Shown in pieces: positions 38,181 to 50,266 of a DNA stretch of 64,000 bases (positions are counted from its first letter, which is position 1; each line of letters starts with the position of its first letter). The notes under the pieces were generated by a model. The model searched no databases. It had not been told where the DNA came from and saw only the letters and a program-made list of their open reading frames with translations. The stretch is from Pterobdella sp. o SKG-2022 (taxonomy: Eukaryota; Annelida; Clitellata; Hirudinida; Piscicolidae): assembly GCA_964035795.1 (NCBI GenBank), contig OZ038320.1:6975164-7039163 (forward strand), in the 5' to 3' direction. Made by a program: the position numbers and the translations under genes.

Positions 38181-38900
38181 TTGTGTTTCAAACTAATTCT
38201 TCACGTAGTCTTTGCATTCTTATTGTTCTTACACTCATCGTCATCTTGGCTTTCTCCTTGATTCTTCCCTTTCTTTTAATCCTCAAATTCTCTCTGTTGC
38301 TTCTTCTTGTTTTTTCATTTACGTCGTATCAGACAGATCTCTTCTTATCTCGAGGTTGCCTCTCTTGAGATTCTTGTCTGCTCTCTTGTTCTCTTCCGAC
38401 TTGATTACTGCAACTCTTTGTACTATAATCTTCCTAAATCTACTCTCTACCCTCTAACTGAAACTTTCAACTCTGGTGCACGCCTCGTCTGTCATACTCC
38501 TAAATTCTCCCATATCTTTCCACCTTTTGTCGATCTTCACTGACTACCTCTTCACTTTCGGTCTTCCTTCAAAATCTGCTCTCTCATGTATAAAATTAAT
38601 CATTCTACTTTGCTTTCCTATCTTTCTAACCTCTTACTACCTCCTGAACGTGCTGGCCTACGGCCCTCTACTCGCACTCAACTCTTCATTATCTCTCTCT
38701 CATTCTTATGCTAAAACTGCTTTTTCTTTTTCTGGTCCACTTTTCTGGAACTTTCTTCTTCTTAACCTTAAATCTTCTTTTTATCCTATTTTTTTTAAAA
38801 ACCTAGAAATCTTCTTCTTCAAGCAGTTCATAGCAAAGCGCCTTTGAACGATGCGTAAAAGACGCAATATAAGTCATTCATTCTTCTTATTATTATTACA
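38180..38900 (+). mobile_element. L2/CR1-type LINE remnant (3' end)
   Basis: Across shifted frames the plus strand gives the classic C-terminal region of L2/CR1-group reverse transcriptases: LGFLLDSSLSFNPQ, CFFHLRRIRQISSYLE, RLDYCNSLYYNLPKST, ARLVCHTPKF and FSFSGPLFWNFL. It ends in a 3' UTR with AACGATGCGTAAAAGACGC and a TTATTATTA tail at 38885-38898. Frameshifts and 5' truncation make it inactive. Confidence 0.88.
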
Positions 38901-40732
38901 CTCTTCGTTAATATTTTTAAATATTTGAGAGTTTGAAAAAAAATGATTTCCTCCTACCTCACCACTCAGTTATACATCTCTTTATCCGGTTTGAGTGTAA
39001 ATCATCATCATATATGTCAAAAACATTAGAGGTTTGACTAGAAATAAAAGTTTCAGAGGCTCTGAGCCTGGTGTAATGTTGTCCTTCCATTTATTTTTAT
39101 TGCTCTTAATAACTGCGTTCACAACTCCTACAGCTATGGTTTTGAATTTGGAGTAACCATTTCTTATATCGTTTTTCTTCACCACGACTAATTAGAACGG
39201 TTTGCCCAATCGTAACTCTGATGTAGGGGGCTAAGCGAGTTTGGTCCGCGACTGCTTATTGGTTAATCGCAGCGAAACTACATGCATGTGGGCCTTTCCA
39301 CCACCCGCCTTCTGTGAACGCGTTATACTAACTAAAAATTACCCACAACGTTCTAAATTCATACATAATGTAAAATTAAAAACAAAAATTAATATTTTTA
39401 TTGATTATAAATACTTTTTAATGTTGATTTTTATCATATTTACAAAGTGGTTTGAGAATTTCATTGTATAATAAGATTGTGAGGGTTTTACTCGTTTTAA
39501 TGAAATTTTTTGTTACGTTATTATAATAAATCGAGGTCTTCGATTTTCATTAATTTTTTTCTAAGAGTTCTTTTTTTTATTTTTCAAAGGCCCTTATAAA
39601 CATCAATGAATATTCAAAATTTTTCCTTACTTACAAATTGTATTTATTTTTACGAGCTTTTGACTGCAAAGGTAATTCTGAAAAATTATAATTCATGAGT
39701 ATCTCACTAAACAACTTTTCACATGTATTGTTAGGTCTTTCACTCTTCAGTTTATAGAAAAGACATCGTCAATTTTGGAACAAACTATTTAAAATTTTTT
39801 AAAATTGAAAAAGTCAGCCTAAAATACAAAATACGTTTTAATTTAAATATTGTTACCAAATGAATACTTCTATTATAGAAAATAAAAAATCAATTCCAAG
39901 TAAGTTTTTGAAATTCTTAAAATTATCAAAACAATAGTCTCAATTAAATTTTATGTAATTAATAAAAAAAACTTTAATGATAAATAATAGTTTAAATTGT
40001 TTATGTATTTTGTTTATAGATTATTTCCATAATACAAATAAGGTTTAAGAAATATCAGTCAGTCGTTCTCATTTATTTTTAAGTCTTTTTTTACTTTCTT
40101 TTCAACAAGATAAGGTTATTATATAAATTTTATTCATTATTTTGTTAATTTTTTCTTTATTCGCTCGTTGAATGAGTTTTTTAGGCATGTTTTAGGGTGT
40201 AAGCTCAAATATGCGGAAGTTTCTTATTCACTTCTGATGAGTAACTTAAATATTCTTTTAAAAAAACTTCAATAAGAATCTTTTTTTTTGTTAATTTGAA
40301 ATAATCGATAGTTTACATCTAACGTATAAAGCTGTTTTTAGTTTATCTGAACTTTGAAGGAAATTTTTTTTTGGAAAGTAGATGGAATATCAATTTTAAC
40401 AAAGTTTTAGAGTTGTTCAAGAAGTTTTTTTTTAATAAAAATTTTTTTGAGAATATGTAAACTATACAAGATTTTTTAATTGAATGAAAATTAAATTTTT
40501 GTTGTCAGTTATAGACTCATTGAATTATAAATAATTGAAATTCATCAAAATAACTATTTTATGGCTTAAAGATCTTTTATTTCATCAAATTTAATTCTTA
40601 AACTTTGAAATTATAAGCTATTTGTCAGTTTTTGTTGAAAAATGTGTAGTACAATTAATTTTTTTTTAATAAAAAAACTTGATAATTCATAAAACCATTG
40701 AAATCTTCTAAATTCTTATACAGTGTCTAAAG
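38901..40732. other. AT-rich intergenic DNA upstream of CAB39
   Basis: No coding exon recognised. The CAB39 promoter is expected at the right end. No motif is decisive. Confidence 0.4.
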
Positions 40733-43700
40733 ATGTTTAGAAGAAAATTATCAATTTTTGACCACCTTAAAGCTTTAAGGGAAAATCTTGCTGTTATTTC
40801 TAAAGCAGAACCTACAGATAAAAAATTCAAAAAGGTATAACTTTCCTTTTTATATCAATCAAATATTTATCATCATTCATTCAATGATCATAATGCACTG
40901 TGATGATGTATGATGCTCATCAACCAGATTTTAAGTATATTTTTCAGGTATATAGTTGAATAAACCTTATTTCAAATTTAGATGGATCATGTACTATAGA
41001 TTTTTTATTTGATCGCTTTACTTTTAAATTTGGACTTATGACTAAATATACCAAAAATTTGAATAGAAATTTTATAAATTAATTTTATTCTATAACAGTT
41101 TTCAATGAACAACATCAAATAAAACTGAAATATATGACTTTAATGTTCAAATTACTGGGTCAAACATTATTACAGATAATATACTAAGTAAGCTAATTGT
41201 TGGCCAGGCTTTAGTTGATTTCTTTCATGTGTTATCTGCTTTGAAGCAGTTGATTTGTTAATAAGTATTTTTTATTTATTTTATTTTTATCATAAAATGA
41301 AGAAGATTTAAGATACATATATTTTTTTAAAAAAACTAAAATTATCAAAAAATTCAACTTTGTCATGAATTATGGCAAAGTTGAATTTGTCGAAAATTTT
41401 AGTTTTTTAAAAAAAAATATGTATCTGAAATCTTCCTCATTTTACGATAAAAATCAAGTAAATTGAATATAAAAAAGATACAAGATGTCTCTAAAAAATT
41501 AATAAGTATTACTTTTATTAATCTATTATCAACCCAAACTAGGAAACTTTAAATGCAAACATGTTTATTTTATTAAAATACAAAGTTTATCATAATACAA
41601 TCTTACCTTTTCTAGTGTGTTAAATTTAACCATAATTTTTTATTTAAAGGTCATAAAATAATGATGACACTTATTATTATCAATCCTTCATCTTAATAAC
41701 TCTCAACAACCAGGCAATTGAAGAGATTCCACAGCACTTGACAAGTCTCAAGGCAAACTTGTATGGAGAAGTGGAGGTGGTGTCAGATGTGGTTCCTCAA
41801 CTTGTCTCTGATGTACACAACCATGATACCATCTATGAACTTATCGAAAATATCAACAAACTCGATTTTGAGGTAGTCATTCAATCAATCTGTTACACGA
41901 TCAATGTTTCTTTCAGCATGAAGATTTTTCTTAATTGATATATTTAATGATAATTAATACAATCGTGAACTTGAAACACTGGTTTGCTTTGTTTGATTAA
42001 AACTTTTTACCAAGTCAATTCTTTTTTAAATAGTTTCTTTTTCAGGCTTATTGTTTAAGACGCATTTATTACGGTTTAATGATACTAATGCTTGCCTAAT
42101 AGATTTTAATTTATACACTCTTTATGATCACAGAGTCGCAAGGATGTAGGACAGATTCTTTCAAACCTCTTGAAACGCAAGATAGGAAACAGAGCACCCA
42201 CTGTTACCTACATTGAATCAAACAACCACATCCTCACAAAACTTATGAATGGGTAATAATTTGTATTTGTGATTTTTATTGAAAATTTATTTATATTTGA
42301 ATTTAAATTGTTGTTTCACTTAAATCTTTAACTGATAAAAATGAGTTGGTAACAATACACGTCGTTTAGCAAGAATCAAATAGGTGGGATGTTTTGTCCG
42401 AACTAATATTTCATGTTTGATTATCGAAATTTTCAATTAATTTAGAATCAAAATGTTCGCAACATTCCTATTTATAGCTTCAAATCGTTTTCTTGACATG
42501 TGCAAAGTAATGCTTGATTGGGCATTGAAATTTGTTCAATAAACAAATATTTTTGAAAATATTCGATGGAAAAGTTCTGTGAATGATGGCCGATTTCTGG
42601 GGTCATTTCTCCTCTATTGAATAATATGTTGAGGAAAATGTGTATTATAACTTTATTTTTAAGACTAATTCATGGCTGGTAAAATTCTCACGATAAAAAT
42701 ATTTTTAACAGAAGTACTAAAAAAACAAGTCTATTAAATATATCCTTTTAATAGTCTTGTTTGTTAATAGGAAAAAACAAGTAATTAATTTGTCTTATAG
42801 GATAACTACATTTCGCTCATCTCGATAGTGGCGTTGAAAATAATGCTATAAGATCTGAGTTTTCACTATAAACTTATTTATATTTTTATCTGCTCGTCTT
42901 ATTATTGCTCGTCTCATCCACACTACCTTCCGTCAGGTACGAGGATTCGGAGGTGGCGCTGAACTGCGGCAGTATGCTGAGGGACTGTATCAGATATGAA
43001 GAACTCACCCGTATCATTCTGCGGTCACCAAACTTTTATAAACTCTTTGATTACGTTGAAATGGCAGCTTTCGACATCGCGTCAGATGCCTTTACAACTC
43101 TTAAGGTTGCCTGTTTTTTCCTTGTTGTCTTGCATCGTTGCTTTCGAAGTGACTACTATAGCAACATTCAATGTTGTAGTATAAGTAATACTTATTCTAT
43201 TACTAACGCTTAATGATAAAGTTAAAATTAAAGAAAGTTATAGCTTTGTTTCCAATAAATTCATTTGAAATTTCATGTTATCTACACTGCTAATCTAAAA
43301 TATATTGAGATAATTTTGTGGTAATATTTAAATAGTAACGGGAAACTGCAACCTAATACTTAAGTCCTTAAAATTGTGGCAAAAACCACTGCTTTATAAG
43401 ATACACAATCGAAGTTCAAACAGCTTATAATTAAGGCCATTACAATATCCCATTAATTTTTTTATCTGTTCACCTATAAAAAAAATGAGGGTAATTATGA
43501 TAAGGCACTAATGTTTTATAAATTAATCAAGTAATTAAAAATTCATTAGTAAGTTTATAATTCTAGTTGGCAACTAATCAATTTGATGAAATGTAGTTAC
43601 ATCATCAGTATATAATCATTAATGTTTTGCACCTTTATCATTTGATGACAATGTAGTTCCATTATGATGAACAGATATCAAAATATTTCAAATCTACATT

Positions 43701-46154
43701 GTATTTACCCACAGGATTTGCTGACGAAGCATAAATTACTAGCGGCAGATTTCCTAGAAAGTCAATACAAAGAGTTCTTTAGGAACTATGATAGACTTCT
43801 CAACTCAGAAAACTATGTCACCAAAAGACAAGCCCTGAAGGTTTGGAATCTCAAAGCGCTTTATTTGATCACACTTTTGAATAGTTTTTGTTTATTACTT
43901 TTAGTTATATTGTTTTAACAATTTTTTGTTTCAACAATTAGATTTTCTGTGAAGAATATTGTTGTTAAATGGCCATAAAGTATATATTTGTAAAAGATTC
44001 GTCAAACCCCTTTTGAAAAGGGAAAAATGACGTAAAACGATGATGATGATGATGTAAAAAATGCACTCAATGTAGAAATACTTTATCAATATTTTCTATA
44101 TTTTTTCATGTATTGATAGCGCTCTTAATTAAATATAAAATCATGATTTTCTCTCCAATCTATCATGTTCATTTAGTATTGTCTAATACCAACGAAACAA
44201 TTTCTTGGAGTATGTTTATAATCATCAAAGATATTTATATGATGTATCACTGATTAGCATATTTATATACGAAACAATATAATCACACTAAACTATTAAA
44301 TTAAAACCAATGAGTAATATATGGCTTTTTATCTAGTATTAAGGCGATTTGATGGTTGTCCTTTTAATCAATTATTTTGTATCAATCAATCAATCAAATT
44401 CTTTTTATAGCCCGTTTTTCTTTACCAAGGGTTGGGCTTTCTGAAAGTTCTCTCTCGAAGTCGGCCTTTCCATTCAGAGCGATCGAGTGGATCCGCACAA
44501 ACCATGTCTAGCTTTCTTTCATCATTAAATATGAGCTCATTCCGAGTCTTTTTGGGCCTACCAGGCTTCTTGCAAGTATCTAAATCCAACTTTCGCACTT
44601 GAGAAATCCAACCCACGCTAAGCTCTACATGTCCAAACCACCTCATCCTGCTTGTACGAAGAACTACCTCAACATCCCGAATGCCAAGTTTTGAAAGGAG
44701 TGAGTGAGAGCAAACGTTATCATTCGTTTTGATGTTGCACATCCAGCGAATCATGGTAAGGTCATTTCGTCTAAGGCGGTTCAAGGTAGAAACTTTTACG
44801 TGCCATATTTCAGCAGCATGTAACATAGCTCTTCTGACACAGATTGAATAGACACGGCCTCTGGTCAATAATGATAAATGTCGATTAGCAAGGAGTGGAA
44901 GAAGTTGCCGAAATTTAGCCCAGGCACACTAAAAACGTGTTATTGAAGCAAGCTCACATCCACCATCTACAGATAGCAGAACTCTGGGACAACTTCCAGT
45001 TTTTCATCACCAATCATCACTTCCTTCACTAATCTCCCATCAACAGGCCGTGATGTACCAAGGCAACGAGCGCATCGGAAGTTAAGATCCGAAGTTAGAG
45101 GGCCTTTTATGCCGCTGCATTTCTTGTGTACCCATTGCCTGCAGCCTCCACACTGAATAGCATTTCTACCCACACCTGATTGGCATACACCACAAAGATA
45201 CTTCCCAGATTTTCTCAACACGTCATTTGTATGACTAATACTAAAGCCTGAGTAACTTTTAGTATATCAGTAAACCTTTTTTTTTATTTGTCTATTTGTT
45301 TCAAGTTTTTTCTAACTGTTTTCATGCAGTTTATGTTTATCAATTTTTTTACTGATCAATAAAGAACGCTTTCCGTCCAACCCATGATAGAATGGAAACG
45401 GAAGTGAAATGATGATGACAATAAATTTCAATTCAAACTAGTGTCAAACCACCAATCAGCTGTTAGGTGAGTTGTTATTGGACAGACACAACTTCAGCAC
45501 CATGACCCTCTATATAAGCTCACCAGAGAATCTCAAGTTGATGATGAATATGCTGAGGCAGAAGAGTCGGAGCATTCAGTTTGAAGCCTTTCACGTTTTC
45601 AAGGTGGTTTATCGTGTGTTTGAGGCTGGGTTCTATTGTGTGCACGTTTGGGGTGGGGCTGTGTTGTGAGTTTGAAGCTTTTAAGGCGGGTTAATTTGTT
45701 TATTGGGCTTTATTATGAGTAAGCGTTAGTTATAATTAGTAAAGCTGTACACACTCAAGTGTTAATTTTAATTTAAAATGATTTGTTCCTTGAAAATTAA
45801 AATATAATTATTAAGATTTTATAGCGCATAGTTATCAATTCAAGATTGCTTCAGAGGCGTATCTGTTATTTTAAATAATAAAATTTATGCATTTTGACTT
45901 ATTCAAAATTTTAGCACATATATACGATGTTTCTAAAAACTCGTTAAAGCATTATCAGAACGTTCTAATCGCAGGTGTTTGTGGCAAACCCTAACAAGCC
46001 TCGACCAATTCAAGAGATTCTCCTTCGAAACAAGCAAAAGCTGGTGGATTTCTTGAATGATTTTCATAATGACCGCAGTGAAGACAGTCAATTCAATGAG
46101 GAGAAATCTTATCTGATTAAACAGTTGCATGAAATGAAAGCTCTAGAACCTTGA
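40733..46154 (+). CDS. CAB39: CAB39 / MO25 scaffold protein, 332 residues
   Basis: Seven exons with matching phases: 40733-40834, 41714-41872, 42134-42252, 42937-43105, 43715-43840, 45460-45603, 45975-46154. The protein is a helical-repeat scaffold that holds the pseudokinase STRAD and the kinase LKB1 in an active complex in the cytoplasm. Diagnostic stretches are [78 protein letters not shown] and [19 protein letters not shown]. The length is close to that of vertebrate MO25 (about 340). The start is the only in-frame Met before the conserved body; the N-terminal [10 protein letters not shown] differs from the usual Gly/Lys-rich start, which is variable. The longest intron (43841-45459) holds a LINE B copy, and the first intron holds a hairpin element. 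Confidence 0.97.
41260..41510 (+). mobile_element. Hairpin element family F1, copy 3, with 12-bp target duplication
   Basis: Arms of about 80 bases, 41283-41361 and 41376-41456, pair almost fully. The tail runs to 41498 and ends AAGATGTCTCTAAAAAA. The direct repeat TTAATAAGTATT brackets the element at 41260-41271 and 41499-41510. It lies in intron 1 of CAB39. Confidence 0.82.
44376..45232 (-). mobile_element. LINE B copy 2 in a CAB39 intron
   Basis: Same composition as copy 1: zinc motif ([27 protein letters not shown]), post-RT block ([23 protein letters not shown]) and (TGAT)n tail next to 44383. It carries a small deletion after FCYL relative to copy 1, so it is also dead. TTTGTAT occurs on both sides (44376-44382 and 45226-45232) as a likely short target duplication. 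Orientation is opposite to CAB39 transcription. Confidence 0.92.
45368..45425. repeat. Degenerate palindromic repeat with GATGATGA tail
   Basis: TCCGTCCAACCCATGATAGA and ATGGAAACGGAAGTGAAATG before ATGATGAC form a damaged copy of a palindromic repeat, whose better copy is at 53.88 kb in the opposite orientation. Confidence 0.6.
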
Positions 46155-46162
46155 GATTCTTC

Positions 46163-46206
46163 AATAAATTTCTATACACATTGAACATTTTTATTTTGTG
46201 AATAAA
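46163..46206 (+). promoter_or_regulatory. Poly(A) signals for CAB39
   Basis: AATAAA at 46163-46168 and again at 46201-46206, just after the stop codon. Confidence 0.65.
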
Positions 46207-46756
46207 CATCCATGTATACATATCTACGTATAGATCAACATTAAGTTGCCCTCGTTAAGTCAATACTTTTTGGAGCTTCAGGCCATTATTTAATATATTT
46301 ACGTAGGTGTTTCAAATTTAAAATTGAAATAAAAGCGATTTAATGTTGATTCAATCAAAGTTCTCAACTGATTGTCTTGCCAGTTAGAAAGGGAACAGAC
46401 CAAATGATTCGGCTGATCGATTCAAGTTGATATTTTATGGCATGAAATAAATTATTTATAGGCTGGTATTTCAAATTTAAAATTCTCAAATGTCAAATCG
46501 GATGATTGTCTATTTAACAGACTGATGAATCTTCAATATATTAAGTAACGTTCGCATTTTACAAGGTGCTAACAGTTTAATCTAAATCTTCAAGTCTTTC
46601 AAGGTTTTTCGTATATTTCAAAAATCAAAAAGACTTGTCCCTGAATGTATATATAATAAAGAAATAGATTTAATCGAAAAAAAAACGCTATTATTTTTGT
46701 AAATTTGCTTAGTTAAAATACTTCTATTTCAGATTAACAGTTTGTAAGTTTAAAAC

Positions 46757-48681
46757 TTATTTCGACTTGGGTGTGTTTTTCTTGGGCACTGCTTTCGACT
46801 GTGAAAAATTTTTGAGATCAATTATAAATGGCAGTGTGAAAATGTAATAATAATTTAGAATTCTACATTTTGTGACATCAAATTTATTTTTTCATAAATT
46901 TTATATAACATTTGAAGTGTTTAGTTTAATGAAAGTCAACTTCCCCATAAAACAACAACTATGAAGATACTTGTATAAAATGAAGCATTAAATGGTAAAA
47001 CTCGAATAATTGAAAAAAATATTTATTGCTTGAGTAAACTTGAAAAGAATTTGGAAGTATATAAATTAACATTTTTCATCATCTCCATTTTCATAATTTT
47101 CTCTTTTCAAAAAAGTTCAACGAAAATTTGAAAATAAATTGCCATTAAAATCATAAATATTACTTTGGATTTAGCCAAGTGTTTCTTGAGCTTAAGAGGT
47201 GATAGTAACTTTTCCTGGCCACTCTTTATCATTGACTGCTCCCATTTCCACAAGTCCTTCTTGTATTGCAAGCTGTTTTTCCTTGCCATATCGACAAAAG
47301 GCTATATGGATTAATAAAAAAATAGGTTATTTTTATAAAAAAAAATTAATGCTCTTTTACATTTTTCATTTAAGACTTGTGCACTATTTTTTAAAAAGCA
47401 AAGCATTGAGTTTAATGATTTACCTGATAAACAAATTTTAAATGAAAAATGGAAACTGAAACAGTTTTCTAAAAATTATTAAAAATGAAACCACCTTTTT
47501 GTCTTCATCTGGCATTTTCTTCCACATATCGGATACTCCTTGAACATACATCTGACGCCAAACAGGAAAAAATAATTTTTAGAAAATCTTGACATACTTT
47601 ATGAACTAAAAATCATATAAAATAGAAGTCCCAATTTGAACCTGCATAGAGGCATCTCCTCTCTCAACCATTTTAGATGTAGCAAACAAAAGATAAGGGT
47701 TAGTGCCACTTGGCATAGGTTTACCATTCTCCTTTCTCAACTGTATTATTTTGTTTATTCAAAGTTATATGCATCAAAAAATATAATTTCTGTTGGGATT
47801 ATAATAAAATAAATAATTTTGTAAAAGTATTTTGATATATGAATATAATTTCAGAACACTAGTAAGTTTATTAAGATACGAAGCTTTTTTTTAACAACGT
47901 AACATTTTCAAGTATGAGTTCTCATTATATTATATTCATTTTACGGTTTGGCTTTTGAAAAAATTATTATTTTGATATAAAAAATTTTAAAACTAATTAT
48001 GAAAAACACTAAAGAAAAAAAGTTTGAAGCATTTAAATTAATTAAGTTTTTTGAAAAATAAAAGAAAGAAAGTACTAACAGATTTCAGCTTTTTGAGCTT
48101 TTTCTTCAACCTCTTTTCCCTTCTTTCTTCCAATTTTAAGGCTTTCGCTCCAGGATTCACTTTATCAAAATTTTCTTTCTCTTCTTTATATTTGTTTCTA
48201 AACACCTTAAATATATTTTAAGTAAATACAAAAATTTTTAATACAAAATTATTTTTAATTGGAAACAATAAAACTAAATTAGGATACTTCTTTCTCATTT
48301 TCTGACAAATTTCTCCACATCTCTCCTAACAACTTGCTAAGTTCAGTTATTTTCAATCCTATTTCAAAATAAATTAAATTGAAATAATAGGTAAATTAAA
48401 CTGTACTAAAACCTACAAACCTGGATTACTTTTTCGTACTTGAGACATTTTATCATTAGAAAAAATTAAAAAAGGCGTTCTTGGATTTTTGAAACCATCA
48501 TTTGACTTAACACTCAAAGATCTCAGACCGAATGCAAGCCAATTAATCGAATTTTTATATCTGATATTTCAATTAGGAGTTTGTTATTAAAGATGCATAA
48601 GGTTTTTTAAATGCAAAAAAGTTCATACTTTGGGATAGAGCCGGGAGCTATAAAAATATTCAAAAACAGTTTAGAATACAT
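46757..48681 (-). CDS. TFAM: Mitochondrial transcription factor A (two HMG boxes), 241 residues
   Basis: Eight exons join in phase: 48629-48681, 48421-48560, 48288-48358, 48080-48205, 47642-47740, 47495-47551, 47164-47301, 46757-46798. The N-terminus (MYSKLFLNIFIAPG, then SINWLAFGLRSLSVK) is hydrophobic and basic, without acids, as in mitochondrial presequences. HMG box A covers KNPRTPFLIFSNDKMSQVRK to KYKEEKENFDKVNPG. A Lys-rich linker (EERREKRLKKKLKKLK) follows, then HMG box B (MPSGTNPYLLFATSKM, QGVSDMWKKMPDEDKKPF, YKKDLWKWEQ) and a short basic tail. The order, spacing and length match TFAM, which packages mtDNA and bends it at promoters. A nuclear two-box HMG protein is the alternative, made unlikely by the presequence and the neighbour mL51. 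The gene converges on CAB39. Confidence 0.9.
47853..47914. mobile_element. Half copy of hairpin element family F2 in a TFAM intron
   Basis: GAACACTAGTAAGTTTATTA...ACGAAGCTTTTTT...ACATTTTCAAGTA aligns with one arm of the F2 elements at 51.84 and 57.84 kb. The other arm is missing. Confidence 0.65.
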
Positions 48682-48910
48682 GAAGACCTTCAAAACACCC
48701 TCAGGTTAACTTTTTAATGATTTGGAAAACTGCATTCAAATCTTTGACGAAATTACAAAGATTAGATATAGATTTTTAAAAAGTTTTTTTAGTGTAAAAA
48801 AAACAACATTTTTTTAAAAAAAGCTTATTTTTCAAGTTGTTTAAAAAAAACTGTCAACATTTAATTTTTAATATGAGCGATATTTCAATTAGTTTGTAAA
48901 GATAATAAAG
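48682..48910. promoter_or_regulatory. Shared head-to-head promoter region of TFAM and mL51
   Basis: Only 229 bases separate the start codons of TFAM (minus) and mL51 (plus). The stretch is very AT-rich with no obvious TATA box assignment. Both genes serve mitochondrial gene expression, so a bidirectional promoter is likely. 5' UTRs were not mapped. Confidence 0.7.
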
Positions 48911-49828
48911 ATGTTTACTTCTATAATATATAGTGCTTCTAAATTTCCAATAAAACCGAAAATTAATAATTTATTTATACCATTTGAAACCGTAATTAAA
49001 CGGTTCAAAACAAGTAATGCAATAGATGAACCGATTAAGAACTCACATTTAAAGGATAATCAGAACAACAAAACTTATGAAGCATATCCTGATTATAAAA
49101 CACAGTCTCCTTATACCGAAAGGCCATACATAAGAACCCGTTATTACAATAGACTTTTTTTTAAAGGTACAAAGTTTATAATTAAGTTGATGATAAATTA
49201 ATCAAAACTTTTCAATTTAAAAATTTTATAAATATCAATTTATGTTTAAAACAAAATTACGCATAAGGTGTTCTTCCAAGACCAAGTGGAGAATGGGAAG
49301 ATAAGCGAGTACCCCAGCCTTATTATGATCCTCTAAAAGCTAATGCATGGACTAAAGAAAAAGCTCTTTTTGGTCAAAATGACTACATTGGTGCATATTT
49401 TACGTTTTTATCCAATTTTCCCATCATTACACATTAAAAATTTATAATTTTTTCAAAAAGATATCTTAGGGGATGGAACGATTCATCCATGGGAACTTAT
49501 CCAAGGTCCTACTTGGGTAAGAGGTTCTTATGATAATGAACTTGTTCGATTAATAAGAAGACTTGAAAAGGATAGAAATTACTTGCAAGAATTTTATCCT
49601 ACAAAGTAATTTCTTTATTTATAATTTACTTAATTTTAATGGAAATTAAGTCAAATTTCTGCAGTTTTAAAATATTTATAAAAATTCAAAGTATTCATCT
49701 GATAATACAGGTTACACCAAATTGAAAAACAAATAAAGTTTCTTCATAAACGATTCAATAAAAGAGTTAGGTCTCGCAGATTTGGGGGTTATCAGACAAA
49801 ATCTCGCATAGATAGACCTCTTCCTTAA
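48911..49828 (+). CDS. MRPL51: Mitochondrial ribosomal protein mL51, 213 residues
   Basis: Four exons join in phase: 48911-49166, 49268-49390, 49461-49605, 49711-49828. The product is a component of the mitochondrial large ribosomal subunit. The family signature is clear in the middle and C-terminal half: EKALFGQNDYIDILGDGTI, HPWELIQGPTWVRG, NELVRLIRRL and IKFLHKRFNKRVRSRRFGG. The N-terminal part (MFTSIIYSASKFPIKPK, FETVIKRFKTSN) is basic and Ser-rich, as expected for import. It is longer than vertebrate MRPL51 (about 128 residues), mainly through an N-terminal Tyr/Pro-rich extension (NKTYEAYPDYKTQSPYTERP). The start is the first Met of the open frame. Confidence 0.92.
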
Positions 49829-49866
49829 TTTTTTATTTTTCATGAATTCATACAAGTGAAATCTTC

Positions 49867-49872
49867 AATAAA
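49867..49872 (+). promoter_or_regulatory. Poly(A) signal AATAAA for mL51
   Basis: AATAAA 39 bases after the stop codon. Confidence 0.6.
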
Positions 49873-50266
49873 CATAAAAATGTTTTTGTTTGGAATTTTT
49901 TCTAGTTTTTAAAGATGTATGTTCATGTAGACCCTCAGTCGTTTCGACTCGCGGTTTTGGTAAAGCAGTATGTATGTTCCACAAAGCACTGCTTGTGTAA
50001 ATTTTGGATAAATTTTAATAAAATTGTTCAAAAAACAGTATTGAACAAAATAATATATAAAAATTCGGTATTAAAAGCTTAGTAAATTATTTTTTTTACA
50101 ATTGGGCTATTCAGGCGATTCTAATTTTTCGATTTTTTTAGTAAAACTATGTTCTTGCCAAAAAACAGTTTCAGTAAAGGAAACTAAAATTTTACGCTAA
50201 GCCATTTTTTTGCTCAGCACTGACATACGTCCAAACTTCCTTTTAGCGATATTATAAGCTATCGAT

